Made by a program: the position numbers and the translations under genes
Notes under the pieces: generated by a model
Told to the model about the DNA's origin: nothing
The model's input: only the letters and a program-made list of their open reading frames with translations
Databases searched by the model: none
NCBI GenBank assembly: GCA_003140175.1
Contig: PLJD01000026.1
Location: 1-64,000, forward strand
DNA: 64,000 nucleotides
Direction: 5' to 3'
From: Actinomycetota bacterium
GTDB taxonomy: Bacteria > Actinomycetota > Acidimicrobiia > IMCC26256 > PALSA-555
In this document: piece after piece, positions 1 through 8,156 of the stretch
How positions within the stretch are numbered: position 1 is the first letter of the stretch
How the letters are laid out: each line of letters opens with the position of its first letter

Positions 1-48
1 GGCCGCGGCGGCGCGCGCCACGGGATCGTCGACTGGCTTCGTGGTCAC
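1..48 (-). CDS. 5' fragment of a gene running off the left edge
   Basis: A GTG codon at 48-46 on the minus strand opens a frame that stays open for 15 further codons to the window edge. A G-rich stretch with GGGGGA lies a few bases upstream and could act as a ribosome binding site. The visible residues are few and low in information, so no function can be assigned. In mycobacteria the neighbour of the PDZ-Lon protease gene is a zinc-dependent metalloprotease, so that family is a possible but unproven identity. Confidence 0.3.
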   Translation of the reverse strand, partial: MTTKPVDDPVARAAAA

Positions 49-95
49 GTCAGTCCCCCGAGCGTCGGTGGACGAACCGCGCGCGACAGCCAGTG

Positions 96-422
96 TCAGC
101 TCGTCGGGATCAGCGACACGAGCACTTCGATGGCGAACGCGGTGAGGAAGGCAGCCCCGAGGCCAACCACCACGATGAGCACGATCCAGCGCACGATCGC
201 CGAGCTGGTCCGAAAGAGTCGGATCTCGCTCAGCTTGCGCCCGATCGCGACCGCTCCCGCGATCAGGTCGGGGCCCGGGGGGGCCGGCCCGCCCGCGCGG
301 GGCGGGTGGGGGCCTGGGGCCGGCCGGCTCTCGCGGGGCGGGTTGGGACGCGGCGGTTGCCTGCGCTCGCCCGGGCGTTGGATGGCAGGCTGGGGCTGGT
401 CCACGTCACCAGTATCGACCAC
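96..422 (-). CDS. Small proline-rich membrane-anchored protein
   Basis: Predicted protein of 108 residues from a GTG start at 422; the frame is open further upstream, but an earlier start would run into the divergent protease gene. The first ~50 residues are rich in Pro, Arg and Gly and look disordered. A conserved-looking amphipathic segment (about 50-70) precedes one strong transmembrane helix (about 75-100), and the protein ends shortly after. Only 20 bases separate this start from the divergent PDZ-Lon gene, so promoters must overlap. No family is recognised. The membrane helix and its position support a real gene, but the opposite strand is also open here, so confidence is moderate. Confidence 0.5.
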   Translation of the reverse strand: MVDTGDVDQPQPAIQRPGERRQPPRPNPPRESRPAPGPHPPRAGGPAPPGPDLIAGAVAIGRKLSEIRLFRTSSAIVRWIVLIVVVGLGAAFLTAFAIEVLVSLIPTS

Positions 423-442
423 GCGAGAGGAGCGGGGAAGCC

Positions 443-1543
443 GTGGTGAACCCGCAACCCTCGCCGCCTGGCCCGCCTGGCCCGCCCAGGTCCCGGCACC
501 GCCGACGCCGGATCCTGTCCGTGGCGGCATCGCTCCTCGGGGGGCTCCTCGTCGTCGCCGCGGTCGCCGCGGCGGTCATCCACGTGCCGTACGTCATCAT
601 CTCGCCCGGCTCCGCCACCCCGCTCAGCTCCCAGGTCGTCACCGTGTCGGGAGCGCCGACCTACCGCCACTCGGGCCGGCTGCTGTTCCTCACCGTCGAA
701 GTCACCACCCAAGACCCCAACCTCTACTCCTACGCGTTCGCCAGCCTCGACGCCAACGACAGCGTCCAGAAGAAGCAGGACGTGATCGGATGCGCCTCGT
801 ACGCGGCCGACGCTCGGTTGAACACCCTCCTGATGACCGACTCCCAGAACACGGCCAAGGAACTCGCGCTGAGCCGCGTCGGGTACCAGGTCGCGCACCT
901 CAGCGATCGCGTCGTCGTCGCCGACCTCGAGTGCGGCGGTCCGTCGGATCATCACCTCCAAGAGGGCGACATCATCACCGCCGTCGACGGACACCCGGTG
1001 AGCACGGCGACCGGCGTCCGCCCGCTCGTCCTCGTTCACAAGCCCGGCGACCTCATCCACCTCAGCGTGCAGCGAGGGGGCCAGGCCGTGCCGGTGACCG
1101 TGCGGGCCGGGCACAACGGCCCCAACGCGTTCCTCGGCATCGTCACCCAAACGCTCAGCACCTGGCGGTTCCCGATCAACGTCACGATCAACACCCAAGG
1201 GGTCAGTGGCCCCTCCGCCGGCCTGGCGTTCACGCTCGCCCTGATCGGCGACCTGAACCCCGGCGACCTCACCGGCGGCCACCGCGTCGCGGTGACCGGA
1301 ACGATCGCGTCCGACGGCAGCGTCGGGCAGGTCGGCGGCGTCGCGCAGAAGGCCATCGCCGCGCAGCGCAGCGGCGCGGTGGCGATGCTCGTCCCCGCCG
1401 GCGAGGCAAGCGACGCCCGGTCGCACGCCCACGGACTGCGAATCATCACCGTGCAGACCGTCGACGACGCGTTACGGGCCCTCCGGAGCCTGGGCGGCGC
1501 CCCGATCGCGGCGCCGCCGTCGACCGCCGCGAGTCCCCAATAG
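443..1543 (+). CDS. YlbL-type PDZ and Lon-like (S16) membrane protease
   Basis: 366 residues. An N-terminal Pro-rich tail is followed by one transmembrane helix (about 27-50), an extracytoplasmic region, a PDZ domain (about 150-215, with the usual GD-I-x-x-V-D-G core) and a Lon-type protease domain (about 235-350). The catalytic dyad is visible: Ser258 in the G-P-S-A-G motif and Lys303, 45 residues later. No AAA domain is present, as expected for the YlbL/Rv3194c family. GTG start chosen because AGAGGAG lies about 11 bases upstream; a second GTG follows immediately. In actinobacteria this family is commonly beside UPF0182 genes, which is also the case here (with one gene in between). The likely role is proteolysis at the outer face of the membrane; substrates are unknown. 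Confidence 0.93.
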   Translation: MVNPQPSPPGPPGPPRSRHRRRRILSVAASLLGGLLVVAAVAAAVIHVPYVIISPGSATPLSSQVVTVSGAPTYRHSGRLLFLTVEVTTQDPNLYSYAFASLDANDSVQKKQDVIGCASYAADARLNTLLMTDSQNTAKELALSRVGYQVAHLSDRVVVADLECGGPSDHHLQEGDIITAVDGHPVSTATGVRPLVLVHKPGDLIHLSVQRGGQAVPVTVRAGHNGPNAFLGIVTQTLSTWRFPINVTINTQGVSGPSAGLAFTLALIGDLNPGDLTGGHRVAVTGTIASDGSVGQVGGVAQKAIAAQRSGAVAMLVPAGEASDARSHAHGLRIITVQTVDDALRALRSLGGAPIAAPPSTAASPQ

Positions 1544-1552
1544 CATCAGTGG

Positions 1553-2872
1553 ATGGCCGACGATCCGGGACCCGCCGAGTCGAGCGAGCCGGACCCTCCC
1601 GAGACCACCGCGCCCGTCGCCGCGACCCGCCGCCCGCCCGGTGACGACGAGCGAGCCGCGCAGCTGCTGCGCGACGCCGAAGGCGCGGCGGCTCAGCGCG
1701 GCCGCGAGATGGTCAACCAGGCCCGCGTCGTGCGCAAGCGGATGCTCGACGATGTCGACCGTCGCCGCCGGATCCTGCTCGACGAGCTCGACCGGGTCCG
1801 CGACCTCCTCGACGAGCTCGCCGGCGGCCTCGACGAGCCGGTCCGACCCGACGAAACGAGCCCGCCGGCCGCGAGTCCCGACCACACCCGCGACGAGCCC
1901 GCCGCCCGCGACCTCTTCGCCCGCCTGCGCGAGGAGCACGAGCGGGGCGACCGGGCAGACGCCAGCCCGGCGCCCGTCCCCGCGCCGGCCACCCGTGAGA
2001 CCTCCGACGAGTCGGCGCCCGCCCCCGACACCCCCGACCCGCCCGACGCCGTGGACTCGACGACCGACGAGGCGCCCGACCAGACGGCGCCCGGTTCAGA
2101 GCCCGAGGCGCCGAGCGCGCCCCCGCCCGCGCCGAGCCCCGACGACGCGACCCGACGACGCCGCGACGAGGTCCTCGCGCCGCTGACCGTGCCGCTCCTC
2201 CGAGCGTCGAAGCGTCTGCTCCAAGACGAGAGCAACGACATCCTCGACGCGATCCGGCGCAGCCGCGGCCGCGTGGAAGCGTCCCGGCTGCTGCCCGACA
2301 TGGAGAACCAGCACGCGGCCTGGTCGGCTGTCCTCGCCCCGACGATCGACGAGGCATACACGGTCGGTCGAGCGCTCACCGGTCGGGGTCGTCGGCCCAC
2401 CAGCGTTCCCCGCCGGCTCGTCGCCGAGCTGGCCGCCGGGCTCATCACCCCCCTCCGCGAGCGGTTGACCGCCGGCATCGACGCGGTTCTCGCCGAGGGA
2501 CCCCACGAATCGGTGAGTGAGCTGCACGCGGCGCTGGGACCCGCGATCAGCGCCCGGTACCGAGAGTGGCGCGCCCACGATCTCGAGAACCTGCTCGGCG
2601 ACCTTCTCGCCGTGGCCTACGCCCGGGGCGCCTACGACGCGACACCGTCCGGCGCGACGTTGCGGTGGGTGCCGGCCGAGGTGGGGCGCTGCCCCGACGC
2701 CGACGACAACGCGCTCGAGCCCACCGTCAAGGGTCAGCGCTTCCCCACCGGCCAGGCCTACCCGCCAGCGCATCCGGGCTGCCGGTGCCTCGTGGTTCCC
2801 ACCGACCGGGACCCGGCGCCCGACCCCACCGAACCCCCCGGCCGAACGGCCCCCATGACCGGCGCCCATTAG
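1553..2872 (+). CDS. Coiled-coil protein with a C-terminal phage gpF-like motif
   Basis: 439 residues, starting 9 bases after the protease gene. Residues about 25-100 form a charged, heptad-like helical segment reminiscent of DivIVA-type or ATP-synthase-b-type coiled coils. A long acidic, Pro-rich linker follows (about 100-200). Residues 205-412 are a helical domain that ends in a pattern known from phage Mu gpF-like head-morphogenesis proteins: Cys380 in C-P-D-A-D-D-N, then F-P-T-G, then H407-P-G-C410-R-C412. The Cys/His set could bind a metal ion or form disulfides. No other phage gene is nearby, and the codon use and GC match the neighbours, so this looks like a resident chromosomal gene that carries a phage-type module. 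Function unknown. The downstream UPF0182 gene begins 11 bases later, suggesting one transcript. Confidence 0.75.
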   Translation: MADDPGPAESSEPDPPETTAPVAATRRPPGDDERAAQLLRDAEGAAAQRGREMVNQARVVRKRMLDDVDRRRRILLDELDRVRDLLDELAGGLDEPVRPDETSPPAASPDHTRDEPAARDLFARLREEHERGDRADASPAPVPAPATRETSDESAPAPDTPDPPDAVDSTTDEAPDQTAPGSEPEAPSAPPPAPSPDDATRRRRDEVLAPLTVPLLRASKRLLQDESNDILDAIRRSRGRVEASRLLPDMENQHAAWSAVLAPTIDEAYTVGRALTGRGRRPTSVPRRLVAELAAGLITPLRERLTAGIDAVLAEGPHESVSELHAALGPAISARYREWRAHDLENLLGDLLAVAYARGAYDATPSGATLRWVPAEVGRCPDADDNALEPTVKGQRFPTGQAYPPAHPGCRCLVVPTDRDPAPDPTEPPGRTAPMTGAH

Positions 2873-2883
2873 GCTGCGCCCCG

Positions 2884-5763
2884 ATGCGGGTCCCGACTCA
2901 GGAACGGCGCTCGTTCCGGCTGCGCGCCTGGATCATCGGCTTCGTCGCGATCCTGATCGTCTTGCTGCTCAGCCTGCGGGGACTGGCCGGCTTCTACACC
3001 GACTTCTTGTGGTTCGACTCGCTCGGTCAAGGCGCCACCTGGCGGGAGCTCCTGGCGGCCAAAGTCGTGCCCGCGGTGGTGTTCACCGCCGTGTTCTTCG
3101 TCATCATGGCGGTGAACCTCTTCATCGCCGAGCGGCTCGCACCGAAGGTGCGGCCGGTGGGCCCGGTCAGCCCCGAAGAGGAGCTCGTCAACCGCTACCA
3201 GCAGGCCACCGCCCGCTTCCAGGGCCGGATCCGGGTCGTGGTGGCGGCGTTCTTCGCCCTCATCGCCGGGATCGGGGTCTCGTCGCAGTGGCGCAACTGG
3301 GTCCTCTTCACCCATCGGGTCAACTTCGGGATCAAGGATCCCCAGTTTCACAAGGACATCGGCTTCTACGTCTTCCAGCTGCCGTTCATCCGGTTCATTC
3401 TCGACTGGCTGTTCGCCGGGCTGGTCATCGTGCTCCTCGTCACCGCGGTGGCGCACTACCTCAACGGCGGCATCCGGTTCCAAACCTCGCTGCAGCGGGT
3501 CACGCCCCAGGTCAAAGCCCATCTCTCGGTGATCGTGGCGGTCATGGCTCTCGTGAAGACCGCCGAGTACTACTTCTCACGCTTCGGGCTCACGGCCTCG
3601 ACTCGGGGGGTCGTCGACGGCGCGACGTACACCGACGTCAAGGCGCAACTCCCCGCGTACAACCTGCTGATCTTCATCTCGATCGTCGCCGCGGGCCTGT
3701 TCCTCTGGAACATCTTCCGGCGGGGCTGGGTCCTGCCGGTCATCGCGGTGGGCCTGTGGGGCTTCGTCTCCATCGCGGTGGGGACCATCTACCCGGCCTT
3801 CATCCAGAACTTCAAGGTCAAGCCCAACGAGCTCGCCGACGAGCGGCCCTACATCGCGCGCAACATCAACGCGACGCGAGCCGCGTTCGCGGTCAACGGG
3901 GTCCAGGTCCAGAACTTCAACTACACCCAGAGCCTCAACACGTCGGTCGTGAACGCCAACCGGCCCACGATCGACAACGCCCGGCTCTGGGATCCCGACG
4001 TGATCCAGTCGACCTACCAGACCCTCCAGGGCCTCCAGCCCTACTACCGGGTCAACAACGTCGACATCGACCGCTACGACATCAACGGTCAAGCGACCCA
4101 GGTCCTCATCGGCGCCCGGGACCTCAACAGCTCGAGCCTGCCGAGCCAGTCGTGGGTCAACGAGCACCTCGTCTACACGCACGGCTACGGGGCGATCATC
4201 TCGCCCACCAACCAAGCGTCGTCGAGCGGCGACCCGCTCTTCAACCTCTCGAACATCCCGCCGACCAGCAGCGGCGTCGCGCTCACCGACCAGGGCGCCC
4301 AGCTCTACTTCGGCGAGAACCTGAGCGGCTACACCATCGTGGACGCCAAGCAGGCTGAGTTCAACTACGCGCGCTCGAACAACACCAACGCCATGACCCG
4401 CTACCGCGGCAAGGACGGGGTGAAACTCTCGAACCTCCTGCGCCGGGCCGCGTTCGCGCTGCGCTTCGGTGACATCAACCCCCTGATCTCGGGCCAGGTC
4501 ACGTCGAGCTCGAAGATCCTCTTGATCCGAGACATCATGAGCCGGGTCCAGACGCTCGCCCCGTTCCTGCAGTTCGACTCGGACCCGTACCCCGTCGTCG
4601 TGAACGGCCGCATCACCTGGATCCTCGACGGGTACACGACCAGCAACCAGTACCCGTACTCCGAGAGCGAAAGCGGCGAGGGCGGCCTGTCGAACAGCGT
4701 CAACTACGTCCGCAACTCCATCAAGGCCACCGTCGACGGGTACAACGGCACCGTCCATTTCTACGTGGTGGACAACAAGGACCCGATCGTGGCGGCCTAC
4801 CGCAAGGCGTTCCCGAGTCTCTTCACCGACGGCTCGAAGATGCCCGCCGTCATCCGCGCACATCTGCGCTATCCGGAGAACCTCTTCCAGCTGCAGTCCA
4901 ACGTCTTCTCGAAGTACCACGTGACGAACACGTCCTCCTTCTACGCCGGGACCGAGCGCTGGCTGCTCTCACCCGATCCGAACGCGGTGCTCGGCCAGAC
5001 CGTGACGCCGACCACCGCGCGCGGCTCGTCGCGGGCGGTGCAGATCACGGCCACCACACCCCGCCAGGAGCCGTACTACCTCTACATCCGGCTGCCCGGA
5101 GACACCCACGAGAACTTCTTGATCCTCCAGCCCTTCGTGCCGGTCTCCCAGGACAACCAGCAGACCCGGCTGGTGTCGTTCATGACCGCCAAGTCCGACC
5201 CCGGCAGCTACGGCCAGCTCCAAGCGTTCGTCATGCCCCAGGGGGCGAACGTCACCGGGCCGGTCCAGGTCGCCAACAACATCCAGAGCAACCCGGCGCT
5301 CTCCTCACAGTTCACCCTGCTCAGCCAGGGTGGCTCCGACGTCATCAAGGGCAACATCCAGCTGATCCCGGTCGGCAACTCGCTGGTGTACGTGCAGCCG
5401 ATCTTCGTGCAGAGCTCGTCGAACGGCTATCCGCAGTTCAAGTTCGTCGTCGTCTTCACCCAGGGCAAGACCCCGGTCTTTGACTCGACGGTCAACACCG
5501 CGCTCACCGACCTCTTCAACGGCGGAAGCAGCTCCGCCGGGACGACGCCCTCCACGACCCCGACGAGCCCCACGACCCCCACGACGACTCCCTCCGCCGG
5601 CTCCTCCACGACCACGCAGAGCCTCCTGACCCAGGCGTCGCAGCAGTTCGTCGCGGCCAACACCGCGCTGCGCAACGGCGATCTCGCGACCTACCAGGCG
5701 GACATCGCCCTCGCGCAGCAAGACGTCCAAGCCGCCCAGCAGGCCAGCGCCGCCGGCCACTGA
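2884..5763 (+). CDS. UPF0182 family large membrane protein
   Basis: 959 residues from ATG 2884, 11 bases after the previous stop. About seven transmembrane helices lie in the first ~300 residues, followed by a large predicted extracytoplasmic region. Conserved family landmarks include the W-F-D-S-L-G segment after the first helix, the N-x-E-R-P-Y-I-like segment at the start of the soluble region, and the tyrosine-rich E-G-L-x-N-S-V-N-Y-V-R-N-S-x-K-like block near residue 605. A Thr/Pro/Ser-rich linker (about 885-910) leads to a short C-terminal helix rich in Ala and Gln. Length is close to the family norm. The family is widespread in actinobacteria, but its biochemical role is not established. 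Grouping with the PDZ-Lon protease is typical. Confidence 0.95.
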   Translation: MRVPTQERRSFRLRAWIIGFVAILIVLLLSLRGLAGFYTDFLWFDSLGQGATWRELLAAKVVPAVVFTAVFFVIMAVNLFIAERLAPKVRPVGPVSPEEELVNRYQQATARFQGRIRVVVAAFFALIAGIGVSSQWRNWVLFTHRVNFGIKDPQFHKDIGFYVFQLPFIRFILDWLFAGLVIVLLVTAVAHYLNGGIRFQTSLQRVTPQVKAHLSVIVAVMALVKTAEYYFSRFGLTASTRGVVDGATYTDVKAQLPAYNLLIFISIVAAGLFLWNIFRRGWVLPVIAVGLWGFVSIAVGTIYPAFIQNFKVKPNELADERPYIARNINATRAAFAVNGVQVQNFNYTQSLNTSVVNANRPTIDNARLWDPDVIQSTYQTLQGLQPYYRVNNVDIDRYDINGQATQVLIGARDLNSSSLPSQSWVNEHLVYTHGYGAIISPTNQASSSGDPLFNLSNIPPTSSGVALTDQGAQLYFGENLSGYTIVDAKQAEFNYARSNNTNAMTRYRGKDGVKLSNLLRRAAFALRFGDINPLISGQVTSSSKILLIRDIMSRVQTLAPFLQFDSDPYPVVVNGRITWILDGYTTSNQYPYSESESGEGGLSNSVNYVRNSIKATVDGYNGTVHFYVVDNKDPIVAAYRKAFPSLFTDGSKMPAVIRAHLRYPENLFQLQSNVFSKYHVTNTSSFYAGTERWLLSPDPNAVLGQTVTPTTARGSSRAVQITATTPRQEPYYLYIRLPGDTHENFLILQPFVPVSQDNQQTRLVSFMTAKSDPGSYGQLQAFVMPQGANVTGPVQVANNIQSNPALSSQFTLLSQGGSDVIKGNIQLIPVGNSLVYVQPIFVQSSSNGYPQFKFVVVFTQGKTPVFDSTVNTALTDLFNGGSSSAGTTPSTTPTSPTTPTTTPSAGSSTTTQSLLTQASQQFVAANTALRNGDLATYQADIALAQQDVQAAQQASAAGH

Positions 5764-6093
5764 GTTACCTTCGGCCAGCCGCCTCGACACGCGGTCGGCG
5801 CAATCGCGCGTCAGGGCGCCGTTCGGTACGTCATCGGACGACCACTCGGCTCGCAATGGCCAAAACGTGAATCGCCGTTCAGAGAGCGCGGCTTAGCGCG
5901 AATGGGGTGTGGGCGGAGACCCCTGCGCTTCCGCACCTGAGACGCCCGATGATGGAGCGCTCAGGAGACGGGCCACGTTCGACTCGTCCGCGAGCTTCAG
6001 CAAACCAAACAAAATATATCCAAACGTCAAAGGTATAAGGCGATCAGCTATAAAGCGCGCAGATGGGTATAAACCCCGGGGCGGGCTACCCCC
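5764..6093 (+). other. Non-coding stretch with an AT-rich core
   Basis: About 330 bases after the UPF0182 stop in which no convincing gene is seen. Positions 6001-6075 are strikingly AT-rich compared with the surrounding DNA and hold three spaced TATAA-like strings. On the minus strand the same segment could encode a short hydrophobic stretch, possibly a gene remnant. The composition break and the decayed gene that follows suggest old insertion or deletion. Confidence 0.5.
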
Positions 6094-6391
6094 GTGGCGG
6101 TCGAAGAGCTTGACGGCGGGTTCTTCCGGGTCCGTACGGGTCGTCTCACCGACCAGCAGCGCGCGTACCTGCGGGCCAGGGCCGAAATTGGCGCGGGCCC
6201 GATGCGTTCGGCGGACGTCGCCGGAATGCTGAACCGGACGACGACCGGCACTCGGCCCCGTGTGAGACCAGCTCCTCACGAAGGCGCTGTGCTACTCCCC
6301 CCGCTGGGGAGAGCTTGATTTCACCGTCCCAACGTTCGACGCGTTTATGCGTCGTTGGATCCCAGTGTTCGAGCCCAGACCCAATCGGTAG
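6094..6391 (+). pseudogene. Decayed C-terminus of an AAA-type ATPase
   Basis: Two pieces of one former reading frame are visible. Frame 1 (6094-6250) gives a segment with F-F-R-V-R-T-G-R-L-T and R-A-Y-L-R, then M-L-N-R-T-T. Frame 2 (6266-6391) gives D-Q-L-L-T-K, Y-S-P-R-W-G-E-L-D-F-T-V-P and F-M-R-R. Together these match the winged-helix C-terminal end of actinobacterial AAA-family ATP-binding proteins as I remember them. Joining them needs two single-base deletions (near 6251 and 6260) and reversal of one nonsense change at TGA 6263. The ATPase core and the natural N-terminus are absent. The frame ends at TAG 6389-6391, a plausible native stop. This is inference from motif recall, not from an alignment. 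Confidence 0.65.
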
Positions 6392-6529
6392 TACTCGCAG
6401 GACGGCGCTTCGTTGGGTGTGGGGTATCCGGGGTGCAGCCCAGCCCAGAACCCGACGGACTGGCCTCTTGTTCGCCGGGTGCCGCCACGAGCCGAACGCC
6501 GCGTGGGGCGATCCGGGAGGGCCCGACTC

Positions 6530-6685
6530 ATGATCTCGGCCGACGTGACCGACCTGATCCCCTCGGGCCAGGTCGCTCCCATCATCGAGGTCGAATGCCA
6601 CGCCAGCGAGCCGGCCCCAGACGTCGGCGACCGGCTGCGCCTCGGGGATTGTCGGACCCCCCGGGGATTGTTACTATCTGCGTAG
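6530..6685 (+). CDS. Possible 51-residue ORF upstream of sufB
   Basis: An ATG preceded by GGGAGG about 10 bases upstream opens a 51-codon frame that ends inside the sufB promoter region. The first ~30 residues look like a normal beta-rich protein segment with one Cys; the remainder is Arg/Leu-rich. No family is recognised. It could be a real small gene, a remnant related to the pseudogene upstream, or chance. Confidence 0.25.
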   Translation: MISADVTDLIPSGQVAPIIEVECHASEPAPDVGDRLRLGDCRTPRGLLLSA

Positions 6686-6692
6686 TGGAAAT
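6643..6692 (+). promoter_or_regulatory. sufB promoter with CTA-N6-TAG operator-like motif
   Basis: A -35-like TTGTCG (6649-6654) and a -10-like TACTAT (6672-6677) are separated by 17 bases, placing transcription start near 6684 and leaving a leader of about 70 bases before sufB. The perfect inverted repeat ACTA-N6-TAGT (6673-6686) overlaps the -10 box, a place where a repressor would block RNA polymerase. A direct repeat of CGGGGATTGT occurs at 6643-6652 and 6662-6671. The string CTATC-N2-CGTAGTG-N-AAA from this site recurs at the second SUF promoter (18140-18156). Regulator unknown; an Rrf2/IscR- or SufR-like iron-sulfur sensor is an inference. Confidence 0.55.
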
Positions 6693-6752
6693 TCTCGGCG
6701 TCGGGCCCCCCCACCGGCGCCGAGCCACCTAACGCGAACAGGAGCCCATCGC

Positions 6753-8156
6753 ATGGCGGTACGCGGCATTGACCTCGGCAAGTACCAGCTCGGCTGGGCC
6801 GACAGCACCGACGACTACGTCTATGCCCCCAAGAAGGGCCTCAACGAGGAGATCGTCCGCGACATCTCCGGGCACAAGAGCGAGCCGGAGTGGATGACGA
6901 CCTTCCGCCTCAACGCGCTGAAGCGCTTCGAGCGCAAGCCGATGCTCAGCTGGTTCGCCAAGAACATGCCCGACATCGACTTCGACGACATCTACTACTA
7001 CCTCAAGCCCACCGAGGCCCAGGTGTCCGAGTGGGACCAGCTCCCCGACGAGATGCAGGCCACCTACGAGAAGCTGGGCATCCCCGAAGCGGAGCGCAAG
7101 TTCCTCGCCGGCGTCACCGCCCAGTACGAGAGCGAAGTCGTCTACCACAAGAACCGCGACGACCTCGCCGAGCAGGGTGTCATCTTCACCGACATGGACA
7201 CCGCGGTGCGCGAGTACCCCGAGATCGTCCGGCAGTACTTCGCCAAGGTGATCCCACCGGGTGACAACAAGTTCGCCGCGCTGAACTCGGCCGTGTGGAG
7301 CGGCGGCAGCTTCGTGTACGTCCCGGCGGGTGTACACGTCGAGATGCCGCTCCAGGCCTACTTTCGGATCAACTCCGAGAACGCCGGCCAGTTCGAACGG
7401 ACGCTGATCATCGCCGAGGAAGGCGCGTCGGTGCACTACGTCGAGGGCTGCTCCGCCCCGGTGTACTCCGGCGACTCGCTGCACTCCGCCGTCGTCGAGC
7501 TCATCGCCCGGCCCGGCTCCCGGATCCGCTACACCACGATCCAGAACTGGTCCCCGAACGTCTACAACCTCGTCACCAAGCGGGCCCGGGCCGAGACCGA
7601 GTCCACCGTCGAGTGGATCGACGGGAACCTCGGCTCGAAGCTCACCATGAAGTACCCGGCCGTCGTCATGGTCGGCCCGAAAGCGCACGGCGAGGTCCTC
7701 TCCGTCGCCTACGCGGGACCCGGCCAGCACCAAGACGCCGGCGCGAAGATGACCCACGCTGCCCCCGAGACGACGTCGATCATCGACTCGAAGTCGATCT
7801 CCAAGGACGGCGGACGCACCACCTACCGAGGCCTGGTGAAGGTCGAGGAGGGTGCGTACAAGGTCAAGAGCCACGTGCGCTGCGACGCGCTCATCCTCGA
7901 CGAGGACAGCCGCTCCGACACCTACCCGACGATGGAGATCGACGAGAAGGACGCCCGGATCGGCCACGAGGCGACCGTGTCGAAGGTCGGCGACGACCAG
8001 CTCTTCTACCTGATGAGCCGCGGGCTCACCGAGCAGCAGGCGACCGCGATGATCGTGAACGGCTTCATCGAGCCGATCACCAAGACGCTCCCGATGGAGT
8101 ACGCCGTCGAGCTGACCCGCCTGATCGAGCTCAACATGGAAGGCGCCGTCGGGTAG
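6753..8156 (+). CDS. sufB: SufB, Fe-S scaffold subunit
   Basis: 467 residues, full length for SufB. ATG 6753 is preceded by AGGAG at a good distance. With SufC and SufD it forms the SufBCD complex, the scaffold on which Fe-S clusters are built. Family landmarks are clear: a conserved N-terminal region, the right-handed beta-helix core (about 170-390, including the N-A-V-W-S-G-G-S-F-V segment) and the C-terminal helical domain that binds SufC. First gene of sufB-sufD-Rieske-sufC1; all junctions downstream overlap, so expression should be coupled. The 5' leader carries a candidate operator. Confidence 0.97.
   Translation: MAVRGIDLGKYQLGWADSTDDYVYAPKKGLNEEIVRDISGHKSEPEWMTTFRLNALKRFERKPMLSWFAKNMPDIDFDDIYYYLKPTEAQVSEWDQLPDEMQATYEKLGIPEAERKFLAGVTAQYESEVVYHKNRDDLAEQGVIFTDMDTAVREYPEIVRQYFAKVIPPGDNKFAALNSAVWSGGSFVYVPAGVHVEMPLQAYFRINSENAGQFERTLIIAEEGASVHYVEGCSAPVYSGDSLHSAVVELIARPGSRIRYTTIQNWSPNVYNLVTKRARAETESTVEWIDGNLGSKLTMKYPAVVMVGPKAHGEVLSVAYAGPGQHQDAGAKMTHAAPETTSIIDSKSISKDGGRTTYRGLVKVEEGAYKVKSHVRCDALILDEDSRSDTYPTMEIDEKDARIGHEATVSKVGDDQLFYLMSRGLTEQQATAMIVNGFIEPITKTLPMEYAVELTRLIELNMEGAVG

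Noticed and set aside
130-1644. Long open frames overlapping the PDZ-Lon gene on both strands
   Set aside because: High GC keeps wrong frames open; their products are dominated by Arg/Pro/Ala without domain structure, while the chosen frame has a full protease.
5548-5615. Repeats of ACGACCCC/CCCACGAC type near the end of the UPF0182 gene
   Set aside because: Explained by the Thr/Pro-rich linker of the protein; in frame and coding.
5893-6279. Minus-strand frame with a hydrophobic segment
   Set aside because: Only about 25 residues look protein-like, most of the frame is low-information, and it is antisense to the better-supported ATPase remnant.
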